Shown here: positions 17,822 to 26,660 of the stretch, piece after piece | Layout of the letters: every line of letters starts with the position of its first letter | Position numbering within the stretch: position 1 is the first letter of the stretch | Origin: Pollutiaquabacter sp046052345 | GTDB taxonomy: Bacteria > Bacteroidota > Bacteroidia > AKYH767-A > 2013-40CM-41-45 | DNA: 64,000 bases | NCBI GenBank assembly: GCA_046052345.1 | Contig: JBJOMN010000032.1 | Span: 56,285-120,284 of the forward strand | Direction: 5' to 3' | Translations under genes and position numbers: made by a program | Notes under the pieces: generated by a model | Database searches by the model: none | The model's input: the letters and a program-made list of their open reading frames with translations, nothing else | What the model was told of the DNA's origin: nothing

Positions 17822-18472
17822 ATGCAAGAACGTACTTCCCGAGAGCTGATGCTAAAGCGGATCCGTCAGGCGCTGATCCATAAGACGGACCCGAAATACT
17901 CCCAAGTTGATTGGGAGAGTTCCGTGTACAACACTGGGACGGCAGAGACGCCGGAAGAGCGTTTCGCGGAGGCATTCACCCGTATCGGCGGACATTTCAC
18001 ATTCTGCGAGAACGACGTAGAATGCATCGAGCATCTTGTCCGCATCAGTCAATCCAAGGGCTGGAAACGGTTCGATTGCAACGAAAAGCCGTTGCAACGA
18101 CTGCTGAAGCGTTTCGAATTCCCTTTCTCCGAGAACGACGGCACCTATCCGGAAGGGATGGTCGGCATCACCGGCTGCGAGGCACTCGTAAGCCGCCTGG
18201 GCAGTGTGATCGTCTCCTCCGGCATCGGATCCGGGCGCCGGCTTTTCGTAGCGCCTACCTACCACGTCGTCATCGCACACACCTCCCAGGTCGTACCTGA
18301 GCTGAAGGACGCCCTTCAGCTCATCCGCAACAAATACGGCGAACAGCTCCCCTCCATGATCGCTTCCCTGGCAGGCCCGAGCCGCACAGCCGATATCGAG
18401 AAGACACTGGTCACACCCGCTCACGGCCCCGAAGAGATCCATGTGCTCCTTGTAGACCGCCCTTTCCAATGA
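17822..18472 (+). CDS. LUD domain protein (LutC/YkgG-like)
   Basis: A 216-residue protein with the LUD (lactate utilisation) fold. The C-terminal signature LAGPSRTADIEKTLVTPAHG is the best evidence. In Lut operons LutC helps oxidise lactate with LutA and LutB, but neither partner is present here. In Bacteroidota this lone copy usually sits between ftsH and cdsA, so its role there may differ. The start is ATG at 17822; an upstream GTG at 17810 is also in frame. It overlaps the DUF2007 gene by four bases. Confidence 0.88.
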   Translation: MQERTSRELMLKRIRQALIHKTDPKYSQVDWESSVYNTGTAETPEERFAEAFTRIGGHFTFCENDVECIEHLVRISQSKGWKRFDCNEKPLQRLLKRFEFPFSENDGTYPEGMVGITGCEALVSRLGSVIVSSGIGSGRRLFVAPTYHVVIAHTSQVVPELKDALQLIRNKYGEQLPSMIASLAGPSRTADIEKTLVTPAHGPEEIHVLLVDRPFQ

Positions 18473-18669
18473 AAGACTGGGAAAAAGTATATATCGCCGC
18501 GCAGGTTCACCGCGCCGAAATCGTAAAAGCGGTCCTGGAAGACCACGGCATCGAGGCGCACCTGATCGACAAACGGGATTCCAGTTACCTTTTCGGAGAC
18601 GTGGAAGTGTATGTCCGTCCCGCTGACGTCGAGGCTGCGCGAAAGCTGATCACAGAGAACGAATTATGA
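18469..18669 (+). CDS. DUF2007 family small protein
   Basis: A 66-residue protein matching the DUF2007 (putative signal-transducing protein) pattern. An N-terminal strand WEKVYIAAQVHRAEIVKAVL leads into EDHGIEAHLID, then a strand EVYVRPADVEAARKLI. The fold is a small ferredoxin-like module related to PII-type signalling domains. No ligand is known. It overlaps both neighbours by four bases (LUD and cdsA), so the three genes are tightly coupled. Confidence 0.85.
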   Translation: MKDWEKVYIAAQVHRAEIVKAVLEDHGIEAHLIDKRDSSYLFGDVEVYVRPADVEAARKLITENEL

Positions 18670-19484
18670 GCAATCTGACCCAACGGATCATTACCGCGAT
18701 CATCGGCATATCGCTTGTGATTTCGGCCGTCCTCTACAGCGAATTCACGTTGCTTCTCTTATTGACGGTCATCGCGCTGTTGGGCACTTATGAATTCTAC
18801 GGATTGCTCGCGAACGACAATGTACGTCCGCAGGTATTGCCGGGAATGCTGATGTCTTTGGTTCCGTTTGTCTCACCGCTGCTTTCCTCGGGAACAGGAA
18901 TCGCCTCCAACCTGCTGCCACTCATCATCGTCCTTCCGTATGTGATTTTCATGCGCGAGTTGTACAGGAAGGCGGCAAAGCCGTTCACGAACGTGGCCTT
19001 GACCTTATTGGGCCCCATCTATCTTTCTCTGCCCCTTTTCCTTTTCTACCTCTACTCCTTCCAGGGAATAGACAGCGGCGGATACAATCCGCAGAACATA
19101 CTTGGGTTCCTTTTCATCCTTTGGTCGAACGACACAGGCGCCTATTTTACGGGAAGATTCCTTGGCAAGCGAAAGCTCTTCGAACGTATTTCCCCGAAGA
19201 AGACCTGGGAAGGATTCATCGGTGGCGCCCTGCTGGCCGGCATCATCGGTTACACGGTCAGCAGGTATTACACAAGCTTCGACACAAAGACCTGGATGGT
19301 GATCTCGGGCATCATCGTCGTTTCCGGAACACTCGGCGACCTGGTGGAATCACTCTTCAAGAGAAGCATCGCTATTAAGGATTCCGGCGAATTGTTGCCC
19401 GGACACGGCGGCATTTTGGACCGTTTTGACGCTTTGTACATCTCTGTCCCGTTCGTTTTCGTCTACCTGCTGCTTTTCGGCTGA
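18666..19484 (+). CDS. cdsA: Phosphatidate cytidylyltransferase
   Basis: A 272-residue membrane enzyme that makes CDP-diacylglycerol from phosphatidate and CTP, the branch point to phosphatidylethanolamine and other phospholipids. It has about seven or eight hydrophobic helices. The C-terminal CDP-alcohol signature is spread over SPKKTWEGFIGGALLAG (about residue 176), GTLGDLVESLFKRSIAIKDS near 225 and LPGHGGILDRFDAL near 246. Length is usual. It shares its pathway with psd downstream, from which it is separated by the glutamate dehydrogenase gene. Confidence 0.95.
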   Translation: MSNLTQRIITAIIGISLVISAVLYSEFTLLLLLTVIALLGTYEFYGLLANDNVRPQVLPGMLMSLVPFVSPLLSSGTGIASNLLPLIIVLPYVIFMRELYRKAAKPFTNVALTLLGPIYLSLPLFLFYLYSFQGIDSGGYNPQNILGFLFILWSNDTGAYFTGRFLGKRKLFERISPKKTWEGFIGGALLAGIIGYTVSRYYTSFDTKTWMVISGIIVVSGTLGDLVESLFKRSIAIKDSGELLPGHGGILDRFDALYISVPFVFVYLLLFG

Positions 19485-19579
19485 TACTCCCCTGATCTCG
19501 CGACTTTTCTTCCCGCATCGGGAACATTTTGGCAGAAACGCAGTAAAAATGTCCTGCTTGCCAACCTATAAAGCGAACC

Positions 19580-20851
19580 ATGACCACCATCGCATCTCCG
19601 TTACAGGAAACAACAAATCCGTACGACTCGATGATCCAGCGTTTCGATGTCGCTGCACGCATCATCGGCCTTGACGAGGAGACCTACAATATCCTGAAGT
19701 CACCGCAGCGCCAGTACCTGGTCAGTCTGCCCATTACCATGGACAACGGCAAGGTGCAGGTCTTCGAGGGATACCGGATCGTTCATAATACAAGCCGGGG
19801 GCCGTCCAAAGGAGGCATCCGTTATTCGATGGAAGTGAACCTTGACGAGGTGAAAGCGCTGGCCGCCTGGATGACCTGGAAATGTGCTATCGCTGATATA
19901 CCCTACGGTGGTGCCAAAGGCGGCATCACCTGCGACCCTTCGAAGATGTCGGCCGGAGAGATCGAGCGTCTCACACGCGCCTACACCATCGCCATGGCGG
20001 ATGTGTTCGGCGTCGACAAGGATATTCCGGCTCCTGATGTGGCCACCGGCCCCCGGGAGATGGCATGGATCGTCGACGAGTTCAGCCGACTGAAAGGCGC
20101 CTTCACACCTGGAGTTGTAACCGGAAAACCGTTGCACCTGGGAGGCTCCGAAGGCCGTGTGGAGGCTACCGGCCGAGGCGTCAATACGGCTGCGCTCGAA
20201 GCGATGAAACAGATGAACCTGGATCCGTCGAAATCCACGGCAGCCGTGCAGGGATTCGGGAATGTCGGTTCTATCTCGGCGATGTACATGCAGGATGCGG
20301 GAATCAAGGTGGTCGCCATCAGCGACCATACCGGCGCCTGGTACAACGAGAAAGGCATTGATATACGGACTGCCATCGATTACCGCAACAGCAACAAAGG
20401 AACGCTGAAAGGATTTACCGGCGGCCACAGCATAGAGCCGAACGAGCTTCTCTTCCTGCCGGTGGACGTGCTCGCGCCTTGCGCTCTGGAAAACCAGATC
20501 GTCCGTTCAAACGCCGACGGGATCCGGGCGAAACTCATCGTCGAGGGTGCCAACGGACCCACTTCCGCAGGGGCTGACGAGATCCTGCAGCGCAAAGGCA
20601 TCGTCGTCGTTCCGGACATCCTGGCGAACGGCGGTGGCGTGACGGTCTCCTATTTCGAGTGGACGCAGAACCGGTTCGGTTATTATTACCACGAAGAGGA
20701 GATCAACAAACGGGCCGACCGCTCCATGACCCGCGCATTCCAGAACGTGTGGGAAACTTCCAGGAAGTACAATGTGTCGATGCGGATAGCAGCGTATATC
20801 TTTGCCCTCCAGAAGGTGGCCGTAGCGGTCAAATCCCGCGGCCATTACTGA
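19580..20851 (+). CDS. gdhA: Glu/Leu/Phe/Val dehydrogenase, probably glutamate dehydrogenase
   Basis: A 423-residue enzyme interconverting glutamate and 2-oxoglutarate plus ammonia. The substrate lysine lies in the motif PYGGAKGGITCDP near residue 110. The NAD(P)-binding Rossmann loop is VQGFGNVGS near residue 220, and the C-terminal ILANGGGVTVSYFEW is typical. Length suits the hexameric, catabolic type. The gene stands in the middle of a phospholipid gene pair, after a gap of 95 bases in which I see no clear promoter box. psd begins 12 bases after its stop, so the two are probably co-transcribed. Confidence 0.94.
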   Translation: MTTIASPLQETTNPYDSMIQRFDVAARIIGLDEETYNILKSPQRQYLVSLPITMDNGKVQVFEGYRIVHNTSRGPSKGGIRYSMEVNLDEVKALAAWMTWKCAIADIPYGGAKGGITCDPSKMSAGEIERLTRAYTIAMADVFGVDKDIPAPDVATGPREMAWIVDEFSRLKGAFTPGVVTGKPLHLGGSEGRVEATGRGVNTAALEAMKQMNLDPSKSTAAVQGFGNVGSISAMYMQDAGIKVVAISDHTGAWYNEKGIDIRTAIDYRNSNKGTLKGFTGGHSIEPNELLFLPVDVLAPCALENQIVRSNADGIRAKLIVEGANGPTSAGADEILQRKGIVVVPDILANGGGVTVSYFEWTQNRFGYYYHEEEINKRADRSMTRAFQNVWETSRKYNVSMRIAAYIFALQKVAVAVKSRGHY

Positions 20852-20862
20852 GAACCTCCGCC

Positions 20863-21522
20863 ATGTCATTCATCCACAGAGAAGGTCGGGCGACCATCAT
20901 CATCGCCATCCTGGTCCTGACCGCTTTCAGCATCGCCGCCGACCAGTTCCTGTCCGATTTTCCCACGCTGATCGACATCATCGATCTGGTGTTGTGTGCG
21001 CTGTTACTCATCATCCTTCAGTTTTTCAGGAACCCTCGCAGGAGGACCGTGCGCAACGAGCAGCATGTGATCGCTCCGGCTGACGGGAAAGTAGTGGTGA
21101 TCGAAGAGGCCGAAGAGCCGGAGTTCTTCAAAGGAAAAAGGCTTCAGGTCTCCATTTTCATGTCACCCTTCAACGTGCATGTGAACCGTTATCCGGTCGG
21201 CGGGAAGGTGGTCTATTCCAAATATCATCCGGGCCTCTACCTCGTTGCCTGGCATCCCAAATCGTCTACGGAAAACGAACGCACTACAGTGGTCGTGGAG
21301 ACCGCAGCGTCGCAGCAGGTATTGTTCCGTCAGATCGCGGGGGCCTTGGCGCGGCGGATCGTATGTTATGCCAAGGAAGGCCAGACTGCGGTGCAAGGAG
21401 AAGAATTCGGTTTCATCAAATTCGGCTCACGGGTCGACATTTTTCTGCCGGTAGGCACCAAGGTGAACGTTCAGTTGAACCAGAAGGTAACCGGCGGCGA
21501 AACGGTGATTGCGAGTTTCTGA
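20863..21522 (+). CDS. psd: Phosphatidylserine decarboxylase proenzyme, small form
   Basis: A 219-residue enzyme that decarboxylates phosphatidylserine to phosphatidylethanolamine. Two hydrophobic helices at residues 10-50 anchor it. The core shows VIAPADGKVVVIEE, SIFMSPFNVHVNRYPVGGKV and the pyruvoyl-forming site GFIKFGSRVDIFLP, in which the Gly-Ser pair is the expected self-cleavage site. The open frame continues upstream into gdhA, but ATG at 20863 just after the gdhA stop gives the normal protein. Confidence 0.94.
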   Translation: MSFIHREGRATIIIAILVLTAFSIAADQFLSDFPTLIDIIDLVLCALLLIILQFFRNPRRRTVRNEQHVIAPADGKVVVIEEAEEPEFFKGKRLQVSIFMSPFNVHVNRYPVGGKVVYSKYHPGLYLVAWHPKSSTENERTTVVVETAASQQVLFRQIAGALARRIVCYAKEGQTAVQGEEFGFIKFGSRVDIFLPVGTKVNVQLNQKVTGGETVIASF

Positions 21523-21675
21523 CGCTGCACCCCTACTTGTCACATTCATTTCACGCAGCGGTGCGGAGTACGCAGCGGCGGCCGAGCAATTTCCACCGGA
21601 TATGCTCGAAGATGGCCCCCTTTTTCCCTGCATTGACAGGCCTATTAGTCAGCCGTTTGGGAAAAAATGAAGAAT

Positions 21676-21705
21676 TTGGATAAAGCGGTTTTGTGCGTAT
21701 ATTTG
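21676..21705 (+). promoter_or_regulatory. tRNA-Val(TAC) promoter, TTG-N19-TATATTTG
   Basis: TTG at 21676-21678, exactly 19 bases, then TATATTTG at 21698-21705. The tRNA begins 11 bases later. This is an exact consensus match. Confidence 0.87.
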
Positions 21706-21715
21706 CAGCCCCTTT

Positions 21716-21793
21716 GGGAGCATAGCTCAGCTGGTTCAGAGCATCTGCCTTACAAGCAGAGGGTCACAGGTTCGAACCCTGTTGCTCCCACCA
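21716..21793 (+). tRNA. tRNA-Val (anticodon TAC), CCA encoded
   Basis: The acceptor GGGAGCA pairs with TGCTCCC. The D arm is GCTC/GAGC. The anticodon stem TCTGC/GCAGA holds loop CTTACAA with anticodon TAC. The T arm ACAGG-TTCGAAC-CCTGT is intact. The discriminator A at 21790 is followed by an encoded CCA, unlike the other two tRNAs in the window. Confidence 0.97.
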
Positions 21794-21795
21794 CG

Positions 21796-21825
21796 AAAAC
21801 CCGTCATTTCAGGCGGGTTTTTTGC
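21796..21825 (+). terminator. Intrinsic terminator after tRNA-Val(TAC)
   Basis: AAAACCCG and CGGGTTTT form a stem with a loop of about ten bases and run into six T residues. Confidence 0.75.
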
Positions 21826-22099
21826 TTTTTATACCACGTCCGGGGTGAGCGAAGTGCAGGCGGGATGCGAGCTGCGGACTCCTGCAGTCAAACGAAGTTT
21901 GTACTTCAGGGATGAGCGGGCGTATCCGCCGAAACGAAGCGAAGAAGGATGGCGAGGCAGGAATAAACCGGAAATCAGCATCCTCCCAAAGGTTTCACCC
22001 TTTCGGAAATTTATTGCCCGTTTTTCCTGTATCCTATCAACAGGTCCGGCGTAACAGGGGCATAATAGAACACCGAACCAACACGTTCTAAAACCGTTC
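21826..22099 (+). other. Non-coding interval between tRNA-Val and the glucosaminidase gene
   Basis: No convincing gene is seen. The open frames here are short and of odd, arginine-rich composition. AT-rich sequence precedes the next gene, and 'ctaaaaccgttc' at about 22088 leads to the start codon. I see no consensus promoter. Confidence 0.5.
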
Positions 22100-23311
22100 A
22101 TGAGAGTCCGATTAGTTGTCACAGCCCTGATGGCTTTTACCGCATCCGCCCTGCTTTCAAAGGGTGCTACCGATGCCAAACAGGTACGCAGGGATTATAT
22201 CAATAAATACGCCCAGGACGCAGTCCGGGAGATGTATAAATCCGGTGTCCCGGCCAGCATCACCCTGGCTCAGGGTTGTCTGGAGTCCTCCGACGGCAAA
22301 AGTCCGCTGGCGATCGAAGCCAACAACCATTTCGGAATCAAGTGCTCCGGATGGACCGGCCCCGGCTTCTACCAAGATGACGATGCTCCCAACGAGTGTT
22401 TCCGCTCGTATCCGTCTGCTCTCGAGTCTTTTGACGACCACTCCAATTTCCTGCGCTCCCGCCCGCGGTATTCCTCGTTGTTCGAACTGGAGTCGACAGA
22501 TTACAAAGGCTGGGCGCACGGACTGAAGCGAGCCGGTTACGCCACCGATCCCTCCTATGCCGACCGTCTTATTCGGATCATCGAGGAGTTCGAGCTGCAT
22601 CAATACGACCTTCAGGGGGCGGCCCTTATCGCCGCCGACCGTACAGCCACTGCCGCGGCACCTCCGGTGCCGTCTGCCAGGCAAACGCCGGACGTGCTTC
22701 CCGTGGCTGAGCAGGTTGCTCCACCGACAACACCGGCCGTGACACCCGCTTCCGACCCTGTTGAGGATTCTCCCGCGCCTCCCGCGGAAAAAAGGCCTGC
22801 GGCCGTAAGTCCGGAGGTGCCACCCGCAGCAGCTCCCGTAAAGGAGGAGCCTTCGGTGGCAGCCTCGGAGCCTATCGCCAGTACTTCCAATGTCTCCGTT
22901 TTCGAATCCCTGAAAAAGAACATTTCCGGCAAGATATTCGTCCCTGCCGTAGAACCGGTGAACGTATTCGGCGAGCGTAAGGTCTTCGTCAACAACGGCG
23001 CCAGCTATGTCATCGCCCGGCGCGGAGATACGTTCAAGGGCATGTCCGAGGAAATGCAGCTCGGCTACTGGCAGCTACCCAAATACAACGAGCTGCCCAT
23101 GGACGCGAAACTTAAAGAAGGTCAAAAGGTCTACGTAACTCCCAAGCGTAGCTCCGCATCAGTACCGTATTATGTCGTCCGGGAAGGTGACACCATCCAT
23201 TCCATATCACAGGAGCTGGGTGTCAAGTCCAAGTTCATCTGCAGCCTCAACGGACTTCAGTCCGAGGAACCGCTGAAGCCCGGCATCCGCCTTTCCGTTG
23301 CCGGCGACTAA
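22100..23311 (+). CDS. Secreted glucosaminidase with C-terminal LysM repeats
   Basis: A 403-residue cell-wall enzyme. A signal peptide (about 1-20) is followed by a glucosaminidase (flagellar FlgJ-like) domain at about residues 28-170. Its catalytic glutamate should lie in LAQGCLESSDGKSPLA, and NNHFGIKC is a hallmark motif. A proline/alanine-rich linker (about 185-260) leads to two LysM-type peptidoglycan-binding segments, YVIARRGDTFKGMS near 297 and YYVVREGDTIHSIS near 357. It would cut the glycan strand in cell separation or growth. Transcription ends at the strong terminator at 23333. Confidence 0.93.
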   Translation: MRVRLVVTALMAFTASALLSKGATDAKQVRRDYINKYAQDAVREMYKSGVPASITLAQGCLESSDGKSPLAIEANNHFGIKCSGWTGPGFYQDDDAPNECFRSYPSALESFDDHSNFLRSRPRYSSLFELESTDYKGWAHGLKRAGYATDPSYADRLIRIIEEFELHQYDLQGAALIAADRTATAAAPPVPSARQTPDVLPVAEQVAPPTTPAVTPASDPVEDSPAPPAEKRPAAVSPEVPPAAAPVKEEPSVAASEPIASTSNVSVFESLKKNISGKIFVPAVEPVNVFGERKVFVNNGASYVIARRGDTFKGMSEEMQLGYWQLPKYNELPMDAKLKEGQKVYVTPKRSSASVPYYVVREGDTIHSISQELGVKSKFICSLNGLQSEEPLKPGIRLSVAGD

Positions 23312-23332
23312 GAGTTTTGCCTGTTTGATTGT

Positions 23333-23363
23333 AGCCTGACTCGTGAAGACGAGCAGGCTTTTT
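23333..23363 (+). terminator. Intrinsic terminator between convergent genes
   Basis: AGCCTG/CAGGCT and, inside it, CTCGT/ACGAG around a GAAG loop form an almost continuous 11-bp stem, followed by five T residues. It serves the glucosaminidase gene. Confidence 0.9.
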
Positions 23364-23379
23364 CATTTTGCTGAAAGGG

Positions 23380-24258
23380 TCACAACGTGAGCAAACCGCC
23401 CGTGTGAAGGGCCACGACCTCAGATCCCCTTCCGAAGAACCCCTGCTCGGCCAGGTTTTCCAAAGCGAAAAAAAGTTTTCCGGTGTAGACCGGCTCCAAG
23501 GGAATACCGGTTCCCGACGTGAAATCACGGCAGAATTCCAACAGACGCGGAGTGGATTTTCCGTATCCCCCCTCCTCCAACCCTTTGATAATCCTGTACC
23601 GGTCATCATGGATTTCTTCCGATTCCAGTAATCTTTCAGGAGCGTCCCCGGAGCGGACCACCATGACTCCCAGCGCGCGGTACGATTTATCTGCGGCGGC
23701 AGCGATGCCTGCAAGGGTTCCGCCCGTTCCTACGGCGCATGCCACCCAATCCGTTTTTTCCGGAATGAGGCTTCCCAGTTCCCGACAGCCTTTGCGACCT
23801 TCACTGTTATTTCCGCCCTCCGGAATAACCAGTGTATCGGCAGGTATTCCGTTCTTCCTGAGCACATCGCCGATGAAATCATCATTGTCTTTCAGCCGGT
23901 ATTCGCTTCTGGAGAGATAGTAAAGTTTTGCGCCAAGCGACTCCCAATAGCGGGTGCGGTCATTCGAAGGTGCCTCCTCGCCACGGATGAAGGCATGTAA
24001 TTGAAGTTGATCCAACCTGCACGCAGCTGCCAATGCTGTCAGGTGATTGGACCATGCCCCACCGAAAGAAACAATGTGTCTGCAGTTTTCATGAAGTGCC
24101 CGCTCAAGATTGTATTTCAGTTTCCACGCCTTGTTCCCCCCCAGCACAGGATGTCGAAGATCTTCCCGTAATACTGTAAGACGTATGCCAGCCTGCAAAA
24201 AAACGGACCTTTCCACCGACTGAAAAACAGGTGGAAGCGCAAGCAAATCCGATAACAT
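23380..24258 (-). CDS. PLP-dependent enzyme, ACC deaminase/D-cysteine desulfhydrase family
   Basis: A 292-residue enzyme of PLP fold type II. The Schiff-base lysine region GGNKAWKLKYNL lies at about residue 41. SFGGAWSNHLTALAAAC near 64 and the phosphate-binding loop CAVGTGGTLAGIAAA near 174 are clear. This family includes 1-aminocyclopropane-1-carboxylate deaminase and D-cysteine desulfhydrase. The exact substrate is unclear, and desulfhydrase activity is the commoner assignment. It is slightly short for the family (usually above 300 residues). It is a single gene, divergent from the DUF5522-hutU pair. Confidence 0.88.
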   Translation of the reverse strand: MLSDLLALPPVFQSVERSVFLQAGIRLTVLREDLRHPVLGGNKAWKLKYNLERALHENCRHIVSFGGAWSNHLTALAAACRLDQLQLHAFIRGEEAPSNDRTRYWESLGAKLYYLSRSEYRLKDNDDFIGDVLRKNGIPADTLVIPEGGNNSEGRKGCRELGSLIPEKTDWVACAVGTGGTLAGIAAAADKSYRALGVMVVRSGDAPERLLESEEIHDDRYRIIKGLEEGGYGKSTPRLLEFCRDFTSGTGIPLEPVYTGKLFFALENLAEQGFFGRGSEVVALHTGGLLTL

Positions 24259-24285
24259 GAAGAAAAATATTTCTGTAAAAATCCT

Positions 24286-24293
24286 TAAATTTG
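24286..24293 (+). promoter_or_regulatory. -7 box (TAAATTTG) for DUF5522-hutU
   Basis: TAAATTTG matches TAnnTTTG and lies 46 bases before the DUF5522 ATG, between divergent genes. No exact -33 element is seen. Confidence 0.5.
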
Positions 24294-24339
24294 CCTATAA
24301 ATCAAGGCGTTCTGCAATTTACGCATTTCGGGACTGAGC

Positions 24340-24516
24340 ATGGCGTTCACAGACAAATTCGAGCCCGGTGATTACTACTTATCCCCGGAGGGTTTCGTGG
24401 TGTTCACCGAACAATACCACCTCAAGCGTGGTTATTGTTGCCAGAGCGGATGCCGCCATTGTCCCTGGAAGTTCAAGCCCGGCGCCGTCAAATCCAAGCA
24501 AAAACCCTCTTCCTGA
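24340..24516 (+). CDS. DUF5522 small cysteine-rich protein
   Basis: A 58-residue protein. From ATG at 24340 the frame reads to TGA at 24514. The hallmark is HLKRGYCCQSGCRHCPW, in which four cysteines are spaced CC-x3-C-x2-C, suggesting a metal or Fe-S site. I assign it to DUF5522, a small family common in Bacteroidota and of unknown function. It ends eight bases before the hutU start, so the two are co-transcribed. The C-terminal tail is lysine-rich. A strongly hydrophilic protein with no signal peptide, so cytosolic. Confidence 0.85.
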   Translation: MAFTDKFEPGDYYLSPEGFVVFTEQYHLKRGYCCQSGCRHCPWKFKPGAVKSKQKPSS

Positions 24517-24523
24517 TACCGGT

Positions 24524-26206
24524 ATGTCAAACACCTTGTCCTCTGAAAAACTAGACCTGCGGCTTACTAAGACCCCGACAGGCACTTCCCTCAACTGCAA
24601 AGGCTGGGTGCAGGAAGCCGCCTTGCGGATGCTGCATAACAATCTGGATCCAGAAGTCGCCGAGCGTCCCGAAGACCTGGTCGTCTACGGTGGAAGGGGC
24701 AAAGCAGCACGCGACGTGGATGCCTTTCATCTCATCGTCAAGGCGCTGAAAGACCTCAACGAAGATGAGACGCTGCTGGTGCAAAGCGGCAAGCCGGTCG
24801 GCATCCTGCCGACGCACAAGGACGCTCCGCGCGTCATCATCAGCAACTCCCAGCTTGTTCCTCATTGGGCCAATTGGGAGACGTTCGATGAACTGGAACG
24901 CAAGGGCCTCATCATGTACGGTCAGATGACTGCCGGCTCCTGGATCTATATCGGCTCGCAAGGTATCGTGCAGGGCACCTACGAGACCTTCAATGCCGTG
25001 GCGGAAAAACATTTCGGCGGATCCCTCAAAGGCAAACTGTGTGTGACCGCCGGTCTTGGAGGAATGGGAGGCGCTCAGCCGCTGGCCATCACGATGGCGG
25101 AAGGCACCTGCCTGGCCGCCGAAGTGGAACACTGGCGTGCCGAGAAGCGGGTTGAAACCCGTTACCTGGATTACATCGAGACCGACCTTGACAAAGCCAT
25201 CGATCGTGCGCTTGAACTCACCCGTCGCGGGGAAAACAAATCCATAGGTGTCATCTGCACCGCCGTCAGGCTTCTGAGAAGGCTGAAAGAACGCGGCATC
25301 GTTCCGGATGTGCTCACCGACCAGACCTCGGCGCACGATCCGCTGGTGGGGTATCTGCCGGAAGGACTCACCAACGAAGAAGCGAACGTGTTGCGCGAGT
25401 CGAATCCTGCGAAATACATCGAGATGAGCTACGATTCCATGGTGGAACACGTCAGGCTCATGCTGGACTTGCAGCAGCAGGGTGCCGTCACCTTCGATTA
25501 CGGCAACAACCTCCGCGGACGCGCGCTCGAAAGAGGCGTGAAGAACTCATTCGACTTTCCCGGCTTCGTTCCGGCCTATATCCGTCCGCTTTTCTGTGAA
25601 GGAAAGGGTCCCTTCCGCTGGGCGGCCCTCTCCGGAGATCCCGAAGACATACGCGTCACCGACCAGGTCATCCTGGACCTCTTCCCCGAGAACCGCTCCC
25701 TGCACCGTTGGATGAAGATGGCGCAGGAGCGCATCGCCTTCCAGGGACTTCCCTCCCGCATCTGCTGGATCGGCATGGGCGACCGTGAAAAAGCCGGACT
25801 TGCCTTCAACGAACTGGTACGGACCGGAAAAGTGAAAGCGCCGATTGTCATCGGGCGTGATCATCTGGATACCGGCTCCGTGGCGTCTCCCAACCGGGAG
25901 ACCGAAGCCATGAAAGACGGCAGCGACGCGGTTGCCGACTGGCCGGTGCTGAATGCGCTCATCAATACTGCAGGCGGCGCCAGCTGGGTTTCGCTGCATC
26001 ACGGCGGCGGCGTAGGAATGGGTTATTCCATCCATGCCGGCATGGTGATTGTCGCTGACGGCACCGATGATGCGGCTCGCCGGCTGAAACGCGTGCTTCA
26101 CAACGACCCGGCCATGGGCGTAATCCGTCACGCCGATGCCGGTTACGACATCGCGTTGGACACGGCGCGTAAGTTCCGTCTGGACATCCGCGAACGCCTG
26201 AAGTAA
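24524..26206 (+). CDS. hutU: Urocanate hydratase
   Basis: A 560-residue NAD-dependent enzyme that turns urocanate into imidazolonepropionate in histidine degradation. VVYGGRGKAARD near residue 54, the NAD loop TAGLGGMGGAQPLAITMAEG near residue 175 and DQTSAHDPLVGYLPEG near 266 are conserved. The open frame begins further upstream, but that part lies over the DUF5522 gene; ATG at 24524 gives the standard N terminus. No other hut gene (hutH, hutI, hutG) is in the window, so the rest of the pathway must be elsewhere. Confidence 0.96.
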   Translation: MSNTLSSEKLDLRLTKTPTGTSLNCKGWVQEAALRMLHNNLDPEVAERPEDLVVYGGRGKAARDVDAFHLIVKALKDLNEDETLLVQSGKPVGILPTHKDAPRVIISNSQLVPHWANWETFDELERKGLIMYGQMTAGSWIYIGSQGIVQGTYETFNAVAEKHFGGSLKGKLCVTAGLGGMGGAQPLAITMAEGTCLAAEVEHWRAEKRVETRYLDYIETDLDKAIDRALELTRRGENKSIGVICTAVRLLRRLKERGIVPDVLTDQTSAHDPLVGYLPEGLTNEEANVLRESNPAKYIEMSYDSMVEHVRLMLDLQQQGAVTFDYGNNLRGRALERGVKNSFDFPGFVPAYIRPLFCEGKGPFRWAALSGDPEDIRVTDQVILDLFPENRSLHRWMKMAQERIAFQGLPSRICWIGMGDREKAGLAFNELVRTGKVKAPIVIGRDHLDTGSVASPNRETEAMKDGSDAVADWPVLNALINTAGGASWVSLHHGGGVGMGYSIHAGMVIVADGTDDAARRLKRVLHNDPAMGVIRHADAGYDIALDTARKFRLDIRERLK

Positions 26207-26233
26207 TGGCATCCTTTTTGCAAGACTGAAGCC

Positions 26234-26650
26234 ATGAATCGCAGCTTCCTGTTCCGGACACTCTTTTTCGCTTCACTCTTCTCGCTCACACTTTGGTCGT
26301 GTGAGCCCGACGAGGTGAATCCAACCGTCGACCGAAGCGATTTCATCGGAACATGGAACGGTCAGTCGGACGGTCCTGTAGGAGGTCCCATCAGTTTTAT
26401 TATGAAGATCACTGCCTCGAATTCATCGCCGGATGGGATCATCCTGGAGAACTTCGACGGCTTGGGACAGGGGACGTTCATCCCTGCAGTGGTCGATGGC
26501 GGCACCGTCAGTATTCCGCGGTGTATCTCCGCATCGGACACTATCGAGGGATACGGCAATTATCTGAACAACGGTACGCTTACATTCAATTTCACCGTGC
26601 GCGACGGGCAAAGCGTGGACGAGCGGACGGCGACTGCGACGAAGCAGTGA
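26234..26650 (+). CDS. Small lipoprotein of unknown function
   Basis: A 138-residue protein with a lipoprotein signal: a basic start (MNRSFLFR), a hydrophobic core and the lipobox SLTLWSC with Cys at about residue 23. The mature part opens with DFIGTWNGQSDGPVGG and continues in alternating strands (SFIMKITASNSS, TLTFNFTVRDG), which looks like a small lipocalin-type or crystallin-type beta barrel. The 3' end faces the minus-strand lipoprotein gene, with heptamer repeats between. I do not recognise the family. Confidence 0.75.
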   Translation: MNRSFLFRTLFFASLFSLTLWSCEPDEVNPTVDRSDFIGTWNGQSDGPVGGPISFIMKITASNSSPDGIILENFDGLGQGTFIPAVVDGGTVSIPRCISASDTIEGYGNYLNNGTLTFNFTVRDGQSVDERTATATKQ

Positions 26651-26660
26651 GGCCTTTCGG

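Noticed and set aside
24551..25450. A 299-codon minus-strand frame across hutU
   Set aside because: Antisense shadow; the plus-strand hutU is complete and conserved.
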